A stretch of 64,000 nt of DNA, taken from Aldehydirespirator sp028819505 (GTDB taxonomy: Bacteria > Actinomycetota > Acidimicrobiia > Acidimicrobiales > Aldehydirespiratoraceae). This document shows, piece after piece, positions 17,033 through 26,388 of the stretch. Under the pieces are notes generated by a model, which was not told the DNA's origin, searched no databases, and worked only from the letters and a program-made list of their open reading frames with translations. The position numbers and the translations under genes are program-made. Each line of letters begins with the position of its first letter. Position 1 is the stretch's first letter. The stretch spans positions 1,674,001 to 1,738,000 of the forward strand of contig OZ242297.1 in NCBI GenBank assembly GCA_965207755.1, given 5' to 3'.

Positions 17033-17081
17033 GTTCTGCGAGCAGATGTGCCGACTGAGGCGGCTTCGTTGCTCAGAGAAA
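17033..17081. repeat. Palindromic element, family B, copy 1
   Basis: Imperfect palindrome with arms GTTCTGCGAGCAGATGTGCCG and CGGCTTCGTTGCTCAGAGAA around a short loop, in the 97-bp gap between upp and the hydroxyacid dehydrogenase. Same family as copies at 42730, 46399, 48749 and 49773. This copy does not supply a stop codon. Confidence 0.85.
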
Positions 17082-17106
17082 CCGCGGCCTCGCCTGCAGC
17101 CCCGGC

Positions 17107-17730
17107 TCACGGGTTGAACTGGCGGTCTCCGGCGTCGCCGAGACCCGGCAGGATGAACCCGTTGTGGTCGAGCGCCTCGTCGACGGCGGCCACGCAGACG
17201 GCGTCGGCCAGCCCCGATACGCGCACCCGCTCGATCCCCTCGGGAGCGGCCAGCACGCACACTGCGGTGACCCGCCCGGCGCCGCTCTCCCGCAGCACCT
17301 CCGAGGCGTGGACGCAGGAGCCGCCGGTGGCCAGCATCGGGTCGAGGATCAACGCGTCTCGGCCCTCGAGGCTCTCCGGGAGCGTGCTCGCATACTGGCT
17401 GGCCTCGAGGGTCCGCTCGTCGCGCCTGAGGCCCACGAACGCCGCCTCCGCGTCGCCGAGCAGCCCGAGCGCGGCGTCGAGCATGCCCAGCCCGGCCCGC
17501 AGCACCGGCACCACTACCGGCAGGCGCTGGAGGCGGGCGCCGACCGCCGGGCCCATGGGCGTGACGACATCGACGGTCTCCAAGGGCGCCTGCCTCATGG
17601 CCTCGTACACCAGGATCGAGCTCAGGTCGCGCAGCAGCCGCCGGAACTCGTGGTTGGGGGTGGACGAGTCGCGCAGGCGGGTCACCCGGTCGGCGACCAG
17701 CGCATTGTCGATCACATGGACTTCGGTCAC
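17107..17730 (-). CDS. upp: Uracil phosphoribosyltransferase
   Basis: Pyrimidine salvage enzyme converting uracil and PRPP to UMP; 207 residues, the usual length. The PRPP-binding loop is LILDPMLATGGSCVHA (about residues 127-142), and the C-terminal uracil-binding region ends ...FILPGLGDAGDRQFNP as in Upp. The GTG start overlaps the stop of the large M16 protein gene (GTGA), so both are probably on one transcript, although they share no obvious function. Confidence 0.93.
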   Translation of the reverse strand: MTEVHVIDNALVADRVTRLRDSSTPNHEFRRLLRDLSSILVYEAMRQAPLETVDVVTPMGPAVGARLQRLPVVVPVLRAGLGMLDAALGLLGDAEAAFVGLRRDERTLEASQYASTLPESLEGRDALILDPMLATGGSCVHASEVLRESGAGRVTAVCVLAAPEGIERVRVSGLADAVCVAAVDEALDHNGFILPGLGDAGDRQFNP

Positions 17731-20700
17731 GGCCTCCTTATCACCTCGATACGTCCACCCTCGCCGTAGAGCGCGGCTGCCAGGGCCTGCACGTCCTCGG
17801 GGGTCACGCCGGCCAGCAGTCGGGCCCGGCGGTCCTGGGTCAGGACGTTCTCGGCGCCGACGAGGGGCTCGGACAGCAGCACTCCGAGCAGGTGGCCGTT
17901 GGTGGTCGTGCTGTAGTCGGACTCCCGGACGGCCATCGCCTGGGCGAACTCCTCGGGGGTGAGACCGCTGGCCGCCACGTCGGCGAGGATGGCCAGGACC
18001 GTGGAGTAGACCTCGTCGTAGCGGTCCGGGTCGAGGGTGGCGAACACCGTCGAGTCGATCACATGCTCGGGGACGGTGGCGGTGTCGATCTGTGCCCCCG
18101 CGACGTAGGAGGATCCCAGCTCCTCGCGGATGGTGAGGAACAGCCGCGCGGAGAGCGCGGTCGACAGCACGTCGGTGGCCACTGCCCGGAGCGGGGTCAC
18201 CTCCAGGTCGGACTCCTGGTAGATCGCCAGGATCGCGCTCTCACCCTCAGTCAGCTTGATCTCCCGCTGCACCACCCCTGATGGCATGGGGCGGCGCCGG
18301 TTGGCGTAGGTGCCGGGCTCGCCGGCGGGGAGCGTTCCGATGTAGCGGCGGGCGAGATCGTCGATCACCGTCACGTCGATGTCCCCGACGACAGCGACCA
18401 CCATGTCGTCGACCGAGCCGAGGCGGCTCTCATACAGCGAGAGCAGCTGCTGCGGGGTGAGCGAGGCGATCTCCTCTCGGCTGGCGATGATGCGGTGCCA
18501 GGTGTCGCCGAAGCGGGCCTCCCAGTAAGCCACCGACGCCTGGAACCGGGGGTCGGTCTCGGCCAGCGTCGCTCTCTCCTCTGCGGTGTTGATGGCGTCG
18601 TCGTAGGCCAGGTCCTCCACTCGGGGAGCGGTCACCAGCAGGTGGAGGAGCTGGAACAAGGTTCCAATGTCGTCGACGCTGGCTCCTCCTTGGAAGCCTT
18701 CGACTGCTTCTCCTATGTACGCGCTGAGCGACACGGCTTCGTTCTCGAGGAATCGGTTCAGCTGCGGTCGGGTCAGGTCGCCCACGCCGCTGCCCCGAAC
18801 AGCGTCCAGCGCTATGGCCGACAGGCCCCGGTCGCCCGGCTGGAGCACCGACCATCCTCCGAGGGACTGGGCTTGCACGTTGACGATTCCCGCGGCGATG
18901 TCGGAGGGAGCGAAAACGACTCGGGCGCCGTTGGCGAACTCCCACTCGTATGCGCCCGGGAGCAGGTCGCCCGAACCCTCCGAGACCGGCTCCACCGGCA
19001 CGGGAGCGGCCATCAACTCCGTGACGGCGGCCTCCTCGGGTGGTGGCGGCCCGGGCTCGGCGGCGGCCAGGGCCGCATCGAGTTCGGCCGCTGTCGGCAC
19101 GGCGGACGGGTCGGGGCCCACTGCGATGGCCAGCAGGCCGCCCCGTTCCATCTGCCAGCGGTAGTGCTCGGTGAGCTCCTCGGGTGTGAACTCCGCCAGC
19201 AGAGCCAGGGTCCGGGCCACCGAGCTCTCGACGGCGCTGATGTCGGCGCCGTACAGGTAGTGGTCCCCGTAGCGGCCGGCGTACTGGCCGTGCTGGGTGC
19301 TGGCAGCGTTGGCCAGCTGAAGCTGCAGGACCACCGCCTCCTGGGCTGCGGCCCTCTGCAGGTCGCCGGCGGTGAAGCCGTGCTCCTGAGCGGTGAGCAG
19401 CACCGACAGGTAGTCGGTGGAGGCGGTGTCGAGGTTGTCGCCCCGCCAGTTCGTGCCGTAGAACCTCAGCCCGCGGTTGTAGGTGAAGGATCTGAACGAC
19501 GGCGGGTCGACCTGGCTCAACTCACCACGGTGGTAGGCGTCGTTGAGGCGGTTGTCGATGATGATCTCGATGAGGGACTCCATCGTGGACAGCCGGTCCC
19601 CGCCCACGGTGCTCAGGTCGTGGGGCGCGATGGGGATGTCCAGGGAGATGTAGGAGTAGCCCCGCCTGGGGTCGGTGATGACATGGGAGGAGGACTCCGG
19701 GTCGGGCGTGATGTCGATGCCGGGGGGCCGGCGTCCCTCGCCCGGCGGCAGCGGCCCGAAGTGCTCCTCCACCAGTGCCTGGAGATCCTCCGCGGCCATG
19801 TCGCCCACGGCCACCAGCGCCATGTTGGCCGGGACGTACCACTTGGCGTAGAAGGCTCGCAGCATCTCCGGTGTCATCGAGTTCACGGTCTCGAGGGTGC
19901 CGATCGGGTCGCGTCCCTCATAGTGGGTGCCCCGGGTGTAGGCGTGGTCGAATCCGGCGAGGATCACGCCGTCGACGCTCTCGCGGCCGAGGCGCATCTC
20001 GTCGAGGATCACGCCTCGCTCGGACTCGACGGCCGCGTCTTCGAGGGTGGCCGCTCCGGCCATCTGCGAGAGCGCGTGGAACACCAGGGCCACCTTGGCG
20101 GGATCGTCGGTCTGCACCTCCACTTCGTAGACGGTCTCGTCGTGGTCGACGTGGGCGTTCAGGTCCGGTCCCAGCTCCACCCCGATGTCCCGCAGCGCCG
20201 CTCCCAGGGAGTTGCCCGGGTATTCGCCGGTGCCGTTGAACAGCATGTGCTCGATGAAGTGGCCGATGCCGGCCTCCTCGTCGGTCTCGTCGACCGACCC
20301 GAGGTTGATGATCAGCCTCACATCCAGCTTGCCCATCGGGCTGTCGTTGTGGCGCAGGTAGTAGGTGAGGCCGTTGTCGAGGGTGCCGATGGTCACCGCC
20401 GGGTCGACCGGCAGCGGGGTGTGGTCGTGGGCGGGCACCGGTTCGGCCGGATGCACCACCCCGATCGCCCGGGCCAGGAAGGTGGCTGTCTCGCCCCGGG
20501 TCACATTGCGCCGCGGGCAGTAGCGGGCCGGGTCGCGGCCGCACCCGGCGGTGATCCGCGCCGCTGCGAGCCGGTCGATGTCGTCGGCGAAGGCATGGTC
20601 GGCGGGCACGTCCGCGAAGCCGGCCCTCACACCTTGGTCCAGGTCGAAGGCCCGAGCCAGGTACGCGGCCATCTGGCCGCGGTCGACGGGATCGTCGGGG

Positions 20701-21137
20701 CAGAATCTCAGGGGATCGGTCGCGCACTCCTCGATGATTCCCAGCTCGGCGAGGCGCTCCGCGTGCGGCGACCACCACGCATCCGGGTCGACGTCGGCGA
20801 AACGCGACGAGCCGGTGGCGGGCGGGTCGGAGCGGTCGTGGATCCTGGCCAGCCAGACCGCCGTCTCCCAGCGGGGAAGGTCCTCGCCGGGGCAGAGCTG
20901 GTCGCTGTCCGCGCAGCCGGTGCCTGCGAACAGGTCCACGCCCGCGAAGGAATCGAATTGGAATTCCACCAGCGCATCGATGGACGGCTGATGGACGCCC
21001 GCGTCCTGGCTCTGCGGCGGTGCCTGTGCCGGTGCCGTCTGGGCCGTCTGGCCGCCGGCGGCGGGTGCATGGGCGAAGACCGAGGCCGCGATGGCGAGGG
21101 CGGCCAGCAGGGCGATGCGGCGGTGGGCTTGGGTCAT
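17727..21137 (-). CDS. Secreted M16-family metallopeptidase with N-terminal SLH-like repeats
   Basis: 1136 residues. A signal peptide (about 1-29, ending near APAAGG) is followed by three SLH-like modules (about 45-230) with FADV/WWSPHAERLAELGIIEEC and CPRRNVTRGETATFLARA motifs, which usually attach proteins to the cell envelope. From about residue 245 comes an M16 peptidase: inverted zinc motif HFIEH in GIGHFIEHMLFNGTG with a downstream Glu, then a second, inactive-looking M16 half in the C-terminal third. Predicted envelope-bound zinc peptidase. The ATG at 21137 has GAGGAG 8-13 nt upstream. Substrate unknown; the SLH-M16 combination is uncommon. Confidence 0.88.
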   Translation of the reverse strand: MTQAHRRIALLAALAIAASVFAHAPAAGGQTAQTAPAQAPPQSQDAGVHQPSIDALVEFQFDSFAGVDLFAGTGCADSDQLCPGEDLPRWETAVWLARIHDRSDPPATGSSRFADVDPDAWWSPHAERLAELGIIEECATDPLRFCPDDPVDRGQMAAYLARAFDLDQGVRAGFADVPADHAFADDIDRLAAARITAGCGRDPARYCPRRNVTRGETATFLARAIGVVHPAEPVPAHDHTPLPVDPAVTIGTLDNGLTYYLRHNDSPMGKLDVRLIINLGSVDETDEEAGIGHFIEHMLFNGTGEYPGNSLGAALRDIGVELGPDLNAHVDHDETVYEVEVQTDDPAKVALVFHALSQMAGAATLEDAAVESERGVILDEMRLGRESVDGVILAGFDHAYTRGTHYEGRDPIGTLETVNSMTPEMLRAFYAKWYVPANMALVAVGDMAAEDLQALVEEHFGPLPPGEGRRPPGIDITPDPESSSHVITDPRRGYSYISLDIPIAPHDLSTVGGDRLSTMESLIEIIIDNRLNDAYHRGELSQVDPPSFRSFTYNRGLRFYGTNWRGDNLDTASTDYLSVLLTAQEHGFTAGDLQRAAAQEAVVLQLQLANAASTQHGQYAGRYGDHYLYGADISAVESSVARTLALLAEFTPEELTEHYRWQMERGGLLAIAVGPDPSAVPTAAELDAALAAAEPGPPPPEEAAVTELMAAPVPVEPVSEGSGDLLPGAYEWEFANGARVVFAPSDIAAGIVNVQAQSLGGWSVLQPGDRGLSAIALDAVRGSGVGDLTRPQLNRFLENEAVSLSAYIGEAVEGFQGGASVDDIGTLFQLLHLLVTAPRVEDLAYDDAINTAEERATLAETDPRFQASVAYWEARFGDTWHRIIASREEIASLTPQQLLSLYESRLGSVDDMVVAVVGDIDVTVIDDLARRYIGTLPAGEPGTYANRRRPMPSGVVQREIKLTEGESAILAIYQESDLEVTPLRAVATDVLSTALSARLFLTIREELGSSYVAGAQIDTATVPEHVIDSTVFATLDPDRYDEVYSTVLAILADVAASGLTPEEFAQAMAVRESDYSTTTNGHLLGVLLSEPLVGAENVLTQDRRARLLAGVTPEDVQALAAALYGEGGRIEVIRRP

Positions 21138-21171
21138 GGCTGAGTCTCCTCAGTTCGCGTGGGGAGGCGGA

Positions 21172-22287
21172 TCAGGCGGCGGGCTCGCTCTGGGCCGCCT
21201 CCAGCGGAGCGTATCGGGGCTTGATGATGCCCTCGATGATCTGGAGCCGCTCCCGGAAAGGCAGGAAGCTCGACTTCATGGCGTTGACGGTCAGCCACCG
21301 CAGGCGGGTCCAGTCGTATCCGAACGCGGCGACGAGGGCGGCCATCTCCGAGGTCATCGACACGTTCGACATCAACCGGTTGTCGGTGTTGACCGTCACC
21401 CGGAACCGCAGGTCGACCAGGGTGTCTATCGGGTGCTCGGCCACCGAGGCGAACACTCCGGTGTTGACGTTGGAGGTGGGGCACACCTCCAAGGGGATGC
21501 GGCGGTCCCGGATGTAGTGGGCCAGCCGGCCCAGCGTGCGCCCGCCGGGGCCTTCGGCGGCGGTGTCGGTGACGTCCTCGATGATGCGGATGCCGTGCCC
21601 GAGGCGCTCGGCGCCGCAGAACTGCAGGGCCTTCCAGATGGAGCGGGGGCCGTAGGCCTCGCCGGCGTGGATGGTGATGTGGAAGTTCTCGCGGTGGCAA
21701 TACTGGAACGCGTCCAGGTGGTCGTCGGGGGGATGGCCGTCCTCGGGTCCGGCGATGTCGAAGGCCACCACACCGTGGTCCCTCCAGCGGACCGCGGCCT
21801 CGGCCACCTCGACCGACCGGTGCAGGTGGCGCATGGCGGTGCAGATCGCCCGGATGGTCAGGTCGGTGCCGGCGGCGCCCTCGGCGAATCCGTCGAGGAC
21901 CGCCTCGATGGCGCCGTCGAGGCTCAGGCCCCGCTCGACGTGCAGCTCGGGAGCGAACCTGACCTCGGCGTACACGACCCCGTCGGCTGCGAGGTCCTCG
22001 GCGCACTCGCGGGCCACCCGGGCGACGGCCCCGGGAGTCTGCATCACCCCGACGGTGTGGGCGAACGTCTCCAGGTAGAGGGTCAGGTCCTTGCGGTTGG
22101 CGCCCCGCCGCATCCAGGCGGCCAGGCCGGCCGGATCAGTGGTGGGAAGCTCCGTGTAGCCCGTCTCGTCAGCCAGTTCGATGATGGTCTCGGGGCGCAG
22201 CCCGCCGTCGAGATGGTCGTGGAGCACGACCTTGGGGGCGCGGCGGATGCGACCGGGGGTGGGAGGGCCGACCTCGACAGCGTTCAC
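21172..22287 (-). CDS. add: Adenosine deaminase
   Basis: Zinc amidohydrolase converting adenosine to inosine in purine salvage, 371 residues. Metal ligands in LHDHLDGGLRP (first His pair, about residues 23-25), catalytic region IHAGEAYGP and the Asp in VTVNTDNRLMSNVS. The GTG start lies 10 nt after a TAGGAT hexamer, in a very short divergent intergenic region shared with the DEAD-box helicase gene. The nucleobase-salvage gene upp sits two genes downstream on the same strand. Confidence 0.92.
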   Translation of the reverse strand: MNAVEVGPPTPGRIRRAPKVVLHDHLDGGLRPETIIELADETGYTELPTTDPAGLAAWMRRGANRKDLTLYLETFAHTVGVMQTPGAVARVARECAEDLAADGVVYAEVRFAPELHVERGLSLDGAIEAVLDGFAEGAAGTDLTIRAICTAMRHLHRSVEVAEAAVRWRDHGVVAFDIAGPEDGHPPDDHLDAFQYCHRENFHITIHAGEAYGPRSIWKALQFCGAERLGHGIRIIEDVTDTAAEGPGGRTLGRLAHYIRDRRIPLEVCPTSNVNTGVFASVAEHPIDTLVDLRFRVTVNTDNRLMSNVSMTSEMAALVAAFGYDWTRLRWLTVNAMKSSFLPFRERLQIIEGIIKPRYAPLEAAQSEPAA

Positions 22288-22297
22288 AGGATTCAGG

Positions 22298-22315
22298 ATC
22301 CTACAACGGTAGCCT
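22298..22315. promoter_or_regulatory. Divergent promoter pair for add and the DEAD helicase
   Basis: On the minus strand TAGGAT (22303-22298) lies 10 nt before the add GTG; on the plus strand TAGCCT (22310-22315) lies 10 nt before the helicase ATG. Only 38 bp separate the two genes, so the two core promoters must overlap or compete. Confidence 0.5.
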
Positions 22316-22325
22316 TGTATGCCTG

Positions 22326-23543
22326 ATGACTCTCTCAGATCCGCTCGTAGAAATCCGCTCCCTGGGGGCCGACGGTCCGGCGCCGGTTCAGGCCGGATCC
22401 GGCACCTTCGCCGACCTCGGGCTGTGCGACGAGATCTTGGCGGCGCTGGCGGCGCGGGGCATCACCGCCCCGTTCCCCATCCAGGCGCTCGCCATCCCCG
22501 ATGCGCTGGCCGGCCGCGACGTGTGCGGCAAGGCCAAGACCGGTTCCGGCAAGACGCTCGCCTTCGGCCTGCCCATCCTGCAGCGGCTTCCCCGGTCGAA
22601 GCCCGGCTCGCCCACCGGCCTGGTGCTCGCTCCGACCCGCGAGCTGGCCAACCAGATCTGCGACGAGTTGGCCGCTCCCGCGGCCGCAGTCCGGCGCCGG
22701 GTGCTCGCCGTCTACGGCGGGGCGCCCATCGACAAGCAGATCGCCCGTCTGAGCGCCGGCATCGATCTGGCGGTGGCCACGCCGGGCCGTATGATCGACC
22801 TGATCGACCGGGGCGCGGTGAGCCTGCGGGCCGTGCGCCACGTGGTGGTGGACGAGGCCGACCGGATGGCCGACATGGGCTTCCTGCCCCAGGTGGAGTG
22901 GATCCTGCGCAACGTCGAGAGCGGCCACCAGACCCTGCTGTTCTCGGCCACCCTCGACGGCGCCGTCGACTCGCTGATCAGGCGCTACCAGAGCCGGCCT
23001 TCGATGCACTCGGTGGCGCCCCGCGAGATCACCGTGGCCGAGATGGTCCACCGCTTCGTGGGCGTCCACAAGCTCGACAAGGTGAAGGTGGCCGCCGCCA
23101 TCGCCGGCACGGCGCGGCGAACCCTGGTGTTCACCCGCACCAAGGTGGCCGCCGACCGGCTGGCCCGCGACCTGCGGCGCGAGGGCGTGAAGGCCGCGCC
23201 GATCCACGGCGACCTGCGCCAGACGGCCCGAGAGAAGTCCCTGCGGCAGTTCATCGAGGGCGGTCTGCCGGTGCTGGTGGCCACCGACGTGGCCGCCAGG
23301 GGCATCCACGTCGACGACGTCGACGTCGTGGTGCAGTACGACCCGCCGTCGGATCACAAGACCTATCTGCACCGGGCCGGGCGCACGGCCCGGGCGGGCG
23401 AGTCCGGTGTGGTGGTGACGCTGTCGCTGTGGGACGAGGAGCTCGAAGTGAAGCGGCTCCAGCGGCGTCTCGAACTCGACGAGCCGATCGTGGAGATGTT
23501 CTCCAACGACGCCCGCCTGCGCGACCTGGTCCACGGCGTCTAG
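22326..23543 (+). CDS. DEAD-box ATP-dependent RNA helicase
   Basis: 405 residues, a minimal DEAD-box core: Q motif upstream of PFPIQALAIPDALAGRD, motif I AKTGSGKT, motif Ia APTRELANQ, motif II DEAD in VVVDEADRMADMGF, motif III SAT in LLFSATLDG, and C-terminal motifs VATDVAARGIHV and HRAGRTARAG. It lacks the long basic tail of many such helicases. Probable role in RNA folding or ribosome assembly. Its TAG stop is followed at once by family A copy 3. Confidence 0.93.
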   Translation: MTLSDPLVEIRSLGADGPAPVQAGSGTFADLGLCDEILAALAARGITAPFPIQALAIPDALAGRDVCGKAKTGSGKTLAFGLPILQRLPRSKPGSPTGLVLAPTRELANQICDELAAPAAAVRRRVLAVYGGAPIDKQIARLSAGIDLAVATPGRMIDLIDRGAVSLRAVRHVVVDEADRMADMGFLPQVEWILRNVESGHQTLLFSATLDGAVDSLIRRYQSRPSMHSVAPREITVAEMVHRFVGVHKLDKVKVAAAIAGTARRTLVFTRTKVAADRLARDLRREGVKAAPIHGDLRQTAREKSLRQFIEGGLPVLVATDVAARGIHVDDVDVVVQYDPPSDHKTYLHRAGRTARAGESGVVVTLSLWDEELEVKRLQRRLELDEPIVEMFSNDARLRDLVHGV

Positions 23544-23544
23544 G

Positions 23545-23639
23545 GGCCGAGCGGATCGTCACAGACCACCGGTTGTCGTCGCGGGCGCCGGGCGAGGCTG
23601 TGGCCCGGGCGGCCCGTGAGCGAAGCGAACAAGGAGCGG
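23545..23639 (+). repeat. Dispersed post-stop repeat, family A, copy 3
   Basis: Starts 1 nt after the helicase stop with GGCCGAGCGG; the core reads GCGAGGCTGTGGCCCGGGCG and the tail AGCGAACAAGGAGCGG. It is the most diverged copy but keeps order, spacing and sense orientation. Confidence 0.8.
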
Positions 23640-23698
23640 CACTCCCTGCCGGGGGACCGCCTCGGGCCGGCGGGCACGATTCCGCGGCCGTGCCGGCC

Positions 23699-23704
23699 TA
23701 GAAT
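23699..23704 (+). promoter_or_regulatory. -10 element (TAGAAT) of the metX riboswitch transcript
   Basis: TAGAAT about 11 nt before the predicted riboswitch P1 stem; it places transcription start near 23711. Confidence 0.55.
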
Positions 23705-23715
23705 GGTCCGCGACC

Positions 23716-23881
23716 CTCACGGGTCAAGTCATCAAGAGCGGTCCGGCCCCCGGGTCGGGCCCGGCAACCTGGGACGGACACCCAAGGTGCCATCCCGCCT
23801 CCGGGCGGGGATGCGGCGCAGGCCAGCCGGCGCAACCAAGTGTCCTCAGGGGGAGCACCCCCGGAGTCACTGGCCCTTGAG
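23716..23881 (+). promoter_or_regulatory. SAM riboswitch (SAM-I/SAM-IV clan)
   Basis: Leader of metX. It contains the S-box signature TCATCAAGAGCGG, then GGGCCCGGCAACC and AAGGTGCCATCCC in the right order and spacing for the SAM-I/IV core. CTCACGGGTCA at 23716 can pair with TGGCCCTTGAG ending at 23881, forming P1. Control of a methionine gene is as expected for the family: bound SAM should lower expression. Subclass (I or IV) cannot be decided by eye. Confidence 0.82.
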
Positions 23882-23952
23882 TATCCGGTCCGGGCGCCGG
23901 TCGTCGTTCCAGGCGGAGCGGCGGCGTTGAGCACCGGCGACGAGGAGCAAGG

Positions 23953-25176
23953 TTGAGCGCAGGTTCCCGCATCGAGCCTCCGGCTCCCGCGGGCGGGCGA
24001 GCCGGCCCCGGGGGGCGCTTCCCGGCCGGGCTGCCCGTCACCGGCGCCTGGCAGCCCGGCGACCCCGCCGGCGACCGCCGGTTCGTGACCATCACCGGCG
24101 GGAGGCCCTTCGCGCTGGACTGGGGCGGCCGGCTGACCGAGGTGCGGCTGGCGTACGAGACCTGGGGCCGGCTCGACGAGCATGCCTCCAACGCTGTGCT
24201 GGTGTGCCACGCGCTGACCGGCGATTCGCACGCGGCCGGCGACAGCGGCCCGTCGCATCCCACCGCGGGCTGGTGGTCCGACATGATCGGTCCGGGCAGG
24301 GCGATCGACACCGACCGCTACTTCGTGGTGTGCAGCAACGTGGTGGGCGGCTGCCAGGGCACGACCGGCCCCGCCGACCTCGACCCGGCCGACGGCCGGC
24401 GCTACGGGCCCCGCTTCCCGGTGGTGACGATCCGCGACATGGTCCGGGCCCAGGCCCTGCTGGCCGACCATCTCGGGATCCGCCGCTGGCTCGGAGTGGT
24501 CGGCGGCTCGATGGGAGGCATGCAGGTCCTGGAGTGGGCGGCCATGTACCCCGGGAGGGTGCGGTCGATCCTGCCGCTGGCCACCTGCGCCGCGGCCAGC
24601 GCCCTGCAGCTCGCCTGGAGCGCGGTGGAGCGGCTGGCCATCGCCACCGACGGTGGCTGGCACGGCGGCGACTACTACGACAAGCCCGAGGGGCCCTGGA
24701 TGGGCCTGGCGGTGGCGCGCCAGATCGCCCAGGTGACCTACCGGTCCGGCGAGTCCTTCGAGCGCCGGTTCGGGCGGCGGCTGTACGACCCGGAAGAGGA
24801 TTTCGACCTGTGGGGCCGCTTCCAGATGGAGTCGTATCTGGACCATCACGGCCAGAAACTGGTGCGGCGCTTCGACGCCAACACCTACGTGGTGCTCAAC
24901 CGGTCGATGGACCTGCACGACATCGGCCGGGGGCGGGGCGGCGTCGCCGCCGCGCTGGGCCGCATCGACGTGCCGGTGCTCACTGCGTCGGTCACCAGCG
25001 ACCGCCTGTACCCGCCCCGTGAGCAGCAGGAGCTGACCGACGGGATCCTCGCCGGCGGCGGGGACTGCCGCCGCGTGTTCATCGACAGCGACGAGGGCCA
25101 CGACGGGTTCCTGCTCGAGCACGAGTTGCTGCACGGTCCGGTGAGCAGTTTCCTGGAGGAGGTCCACGATGGCTGA
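23953..25176 (+). CDS. metX: Homoserine O-acetyltransferase
   Basis: Acetylates homoserine, the first committed step of methionine synthesis. 407-residue alpha/beta hydrolase fold: LAYETWGRLDEHASNAVLVCHALTGDSH region, nucleophile elbow VVGGSMGGMQVLEWA (Ser near residue 186), catalytic Asp in the SDRLYPP segment and His in DEGHDGFLLEH. The TTG start has GAGGAG upstream and lies about 70 nt past the riboswitch. The stop overlaps the next gene by eight bases, so both are co-transcribed under SAM control. Confidence 0.9.
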   Translation: MSAGSRIEPPAPAGGRAGPGGRFPAGLPVTGAWQPGDPAGDRRFVTITGGRPFALDWGGRLTEVRLAYETWGRLDEHASNAVLVCHALTGDSHAAGDSGPSHPTAGWWSDMIGPGRAIDTDRYFVVCSNVVGGCQGTTGPADLDPADGRRYGPRFPVVTIRDMVRAQALLADHLGIRRWLGVVGGSMGGMQVLEWAAMYPGRVRSILPLATCAAASALQLAWSAVERLAIATDGGWHGGDYYDKPEGPWMGLAVARQIAQVTYRSGESFERRFGRRLYDPEEDFDLWGRFQMESYLDHHGQKLVRRFDANTYVVLNRSMDLHDIGRGRGGVAAALGRIDVPVLTASVTSDRLYPPREQQELTDGILAGGGDCRRVFIDSDEGHDGFLLEHELLHGPVSSFLEEVHDG

Positions 25177-26377
25177 CGAGCCCACCACGGTCGGTCTTCA
25201 CGCCCACACCCGGGCGATCCGGGCCGGGCGGGCCGACAACCAGAACGCGCTGGCTCCGATCCTGTGGGCCACATCCACCTTCACCGCGGACAGCGTCCCG
25301 GAGGCCCGCGACCTGGCCGTCGACAGCCACTCGACCCGGTTCTACACCCGCTACGGCAACCCGACCGTCAAGGCGTTCGAGGACGTGGTGGCCGACCTGG
25401 AGGGCACCGAGTCGGCCCGGGCGTTCGCCTCGGGCATGGGCGCGCTCAGCGCCGTCGTTCTGGGGCTGTGCTCCAGCGGCGACCACATCGTGGCCCAGCG
25501 CCAGCTCTACGGCGGCACGCAGCTGCTGCTGCAGACGGCCTGCCCCCGCTTCGGCATCGGCGTGACCTTCGTCGACGGCACCGAGCCCGGCGCCTTCGCC
25601 GAGGCCGTCATTCCGGGCCGCACGGTGCTGGTGATCGCGGAGTCGCCGGCCAACCCCAAGCTGGACGTGATCGATCTGGCCGAGGTGGGGGCCATCGCCG
25701 GGCCGATGACGGTGGCCGACTCGACGTTCGCCACGCCGCTGGCCCAGAGACCGGCCGAGTTCGGGGTCGATCTGGTGGTGCATTCGGCCACCAAGGCCAT
25801 CGCCGGCCACAACGACGCCACCATCGGGGTCGTGGCCGGCAGCGAGGAGCTGCTGGCGTGGCTGTGGAGCTACGCGGTGCTCCACGGCGCGGCGGCCTCG
25901 CCGTTCGACGCTTTGAACGCTCTGAGGGGCATCCGCACGCTGGCGGTGCGATTGCGACAGCAGACCGACACTGCCACCGCCCTGGCCGAGGCGCTGGAGG
26001 GCCGTCCGGCGGTGGAGGCCGTCCACTACCCGGGCTTGGAGTCGCATCCCCAGCACGAGCTGGCCGCCAAGCAGATGGAGCTGGCCGGGGGTCTGGTCAC
26101 GTTCGAGCTGCGGGGCGGGTACGAAGCCGGCCGCCTGTTCATGGAGGAGGTCCGGGTGGTGCAGTTCGCCACCTCGCTGGGCGGCCCCGAGAGCCTGGTC
26201 ACCCACCCGGCGTCCACCACCCATGTGAGCCTGCTTCCCGCCGAGTTGGAGGCGATCGGCATCGGCCCGGGCACGGTCCGGTTCTCGGCGGGGCTGGAGC
26301 ACACCGACGATGTGGTGGCCGACGTGATCGGCGCGCTGGATCGGGTGGAAGAGATCGTTCCGGCGGCGGATCGGTAG
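25169..26377 (+). CDS. Cys/Met-metabolism PLP-dependent enzyme (MetB/MetZ/methionine gamma-lyase family)
   Basis: 402 residues with the family landmarks: YTRYGNPTVKAFED, GMGALSAVVLGL, Tyr in YGGTQLLL, and the PLP lysine in VVHSATKAIAGHNDA (about residue 209). Because it is coupled to riboswitch-controlled metX, it probably uses O-acetyl-homoserine for transsulfuration or direct sulfhydrylation; a gamma-lyase role is possible. Its stop codon TAG forms the start of the -10 hexamer of the next gene. Confidence 0.88.
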   Translation: MADEPTTVGLHAHTRAIRAGRADNQNALAPILWATSTFTADSVPEARDLAVDSHSTRFYTRYGNPTVKAFEDVVADLEGTESARAFASGMGALSAVVLGLCSSGDHIVAQRQLYGGTQLLLQTACPRFGIGVTFVDGTEPGAFAEAVIPGRTVLVIAESPANPKLDVIDLAEVGAIAGPMTVADSTFATPLAQRPAEFGVDLVVHSATKAIAGHNDATIGVVAGSEELLAWLWSYAVLHGAAASPFDALNALRGIRTLAVRLRQQTDTATALAEALEGRPAVEAVHYPGLESHPQHELAAKQMELAGGLVTFELRGGYEAGRLFMEEVRVVQFATSLGGPESLVTHPASTTHVSLLPAELEAIGIGPGTVRFSAGLEHTDDVVADVIGALDRVEEIVPAADR

Positions 26378-26380
26378 CGT
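26375..26380 (+). promoter_or_regulatory. Leaderless -10 (TAGCGT) overlapping a stop codon
   Basis: TAGCGT, 8 nt before GTG 26389; its TAG is the stop of the PLP-enzyme gene. Confidence 0.5.
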
Positions 26381-26388
26381 CGGGCGCC

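Noticed and set aside
18495..21143. 882-codon open frame on the plus strand
   Set aside because: Antisense to the M16 peptidase gene; its composition is that of a shadow frame in high-GC DNA, with no recognisable domain.
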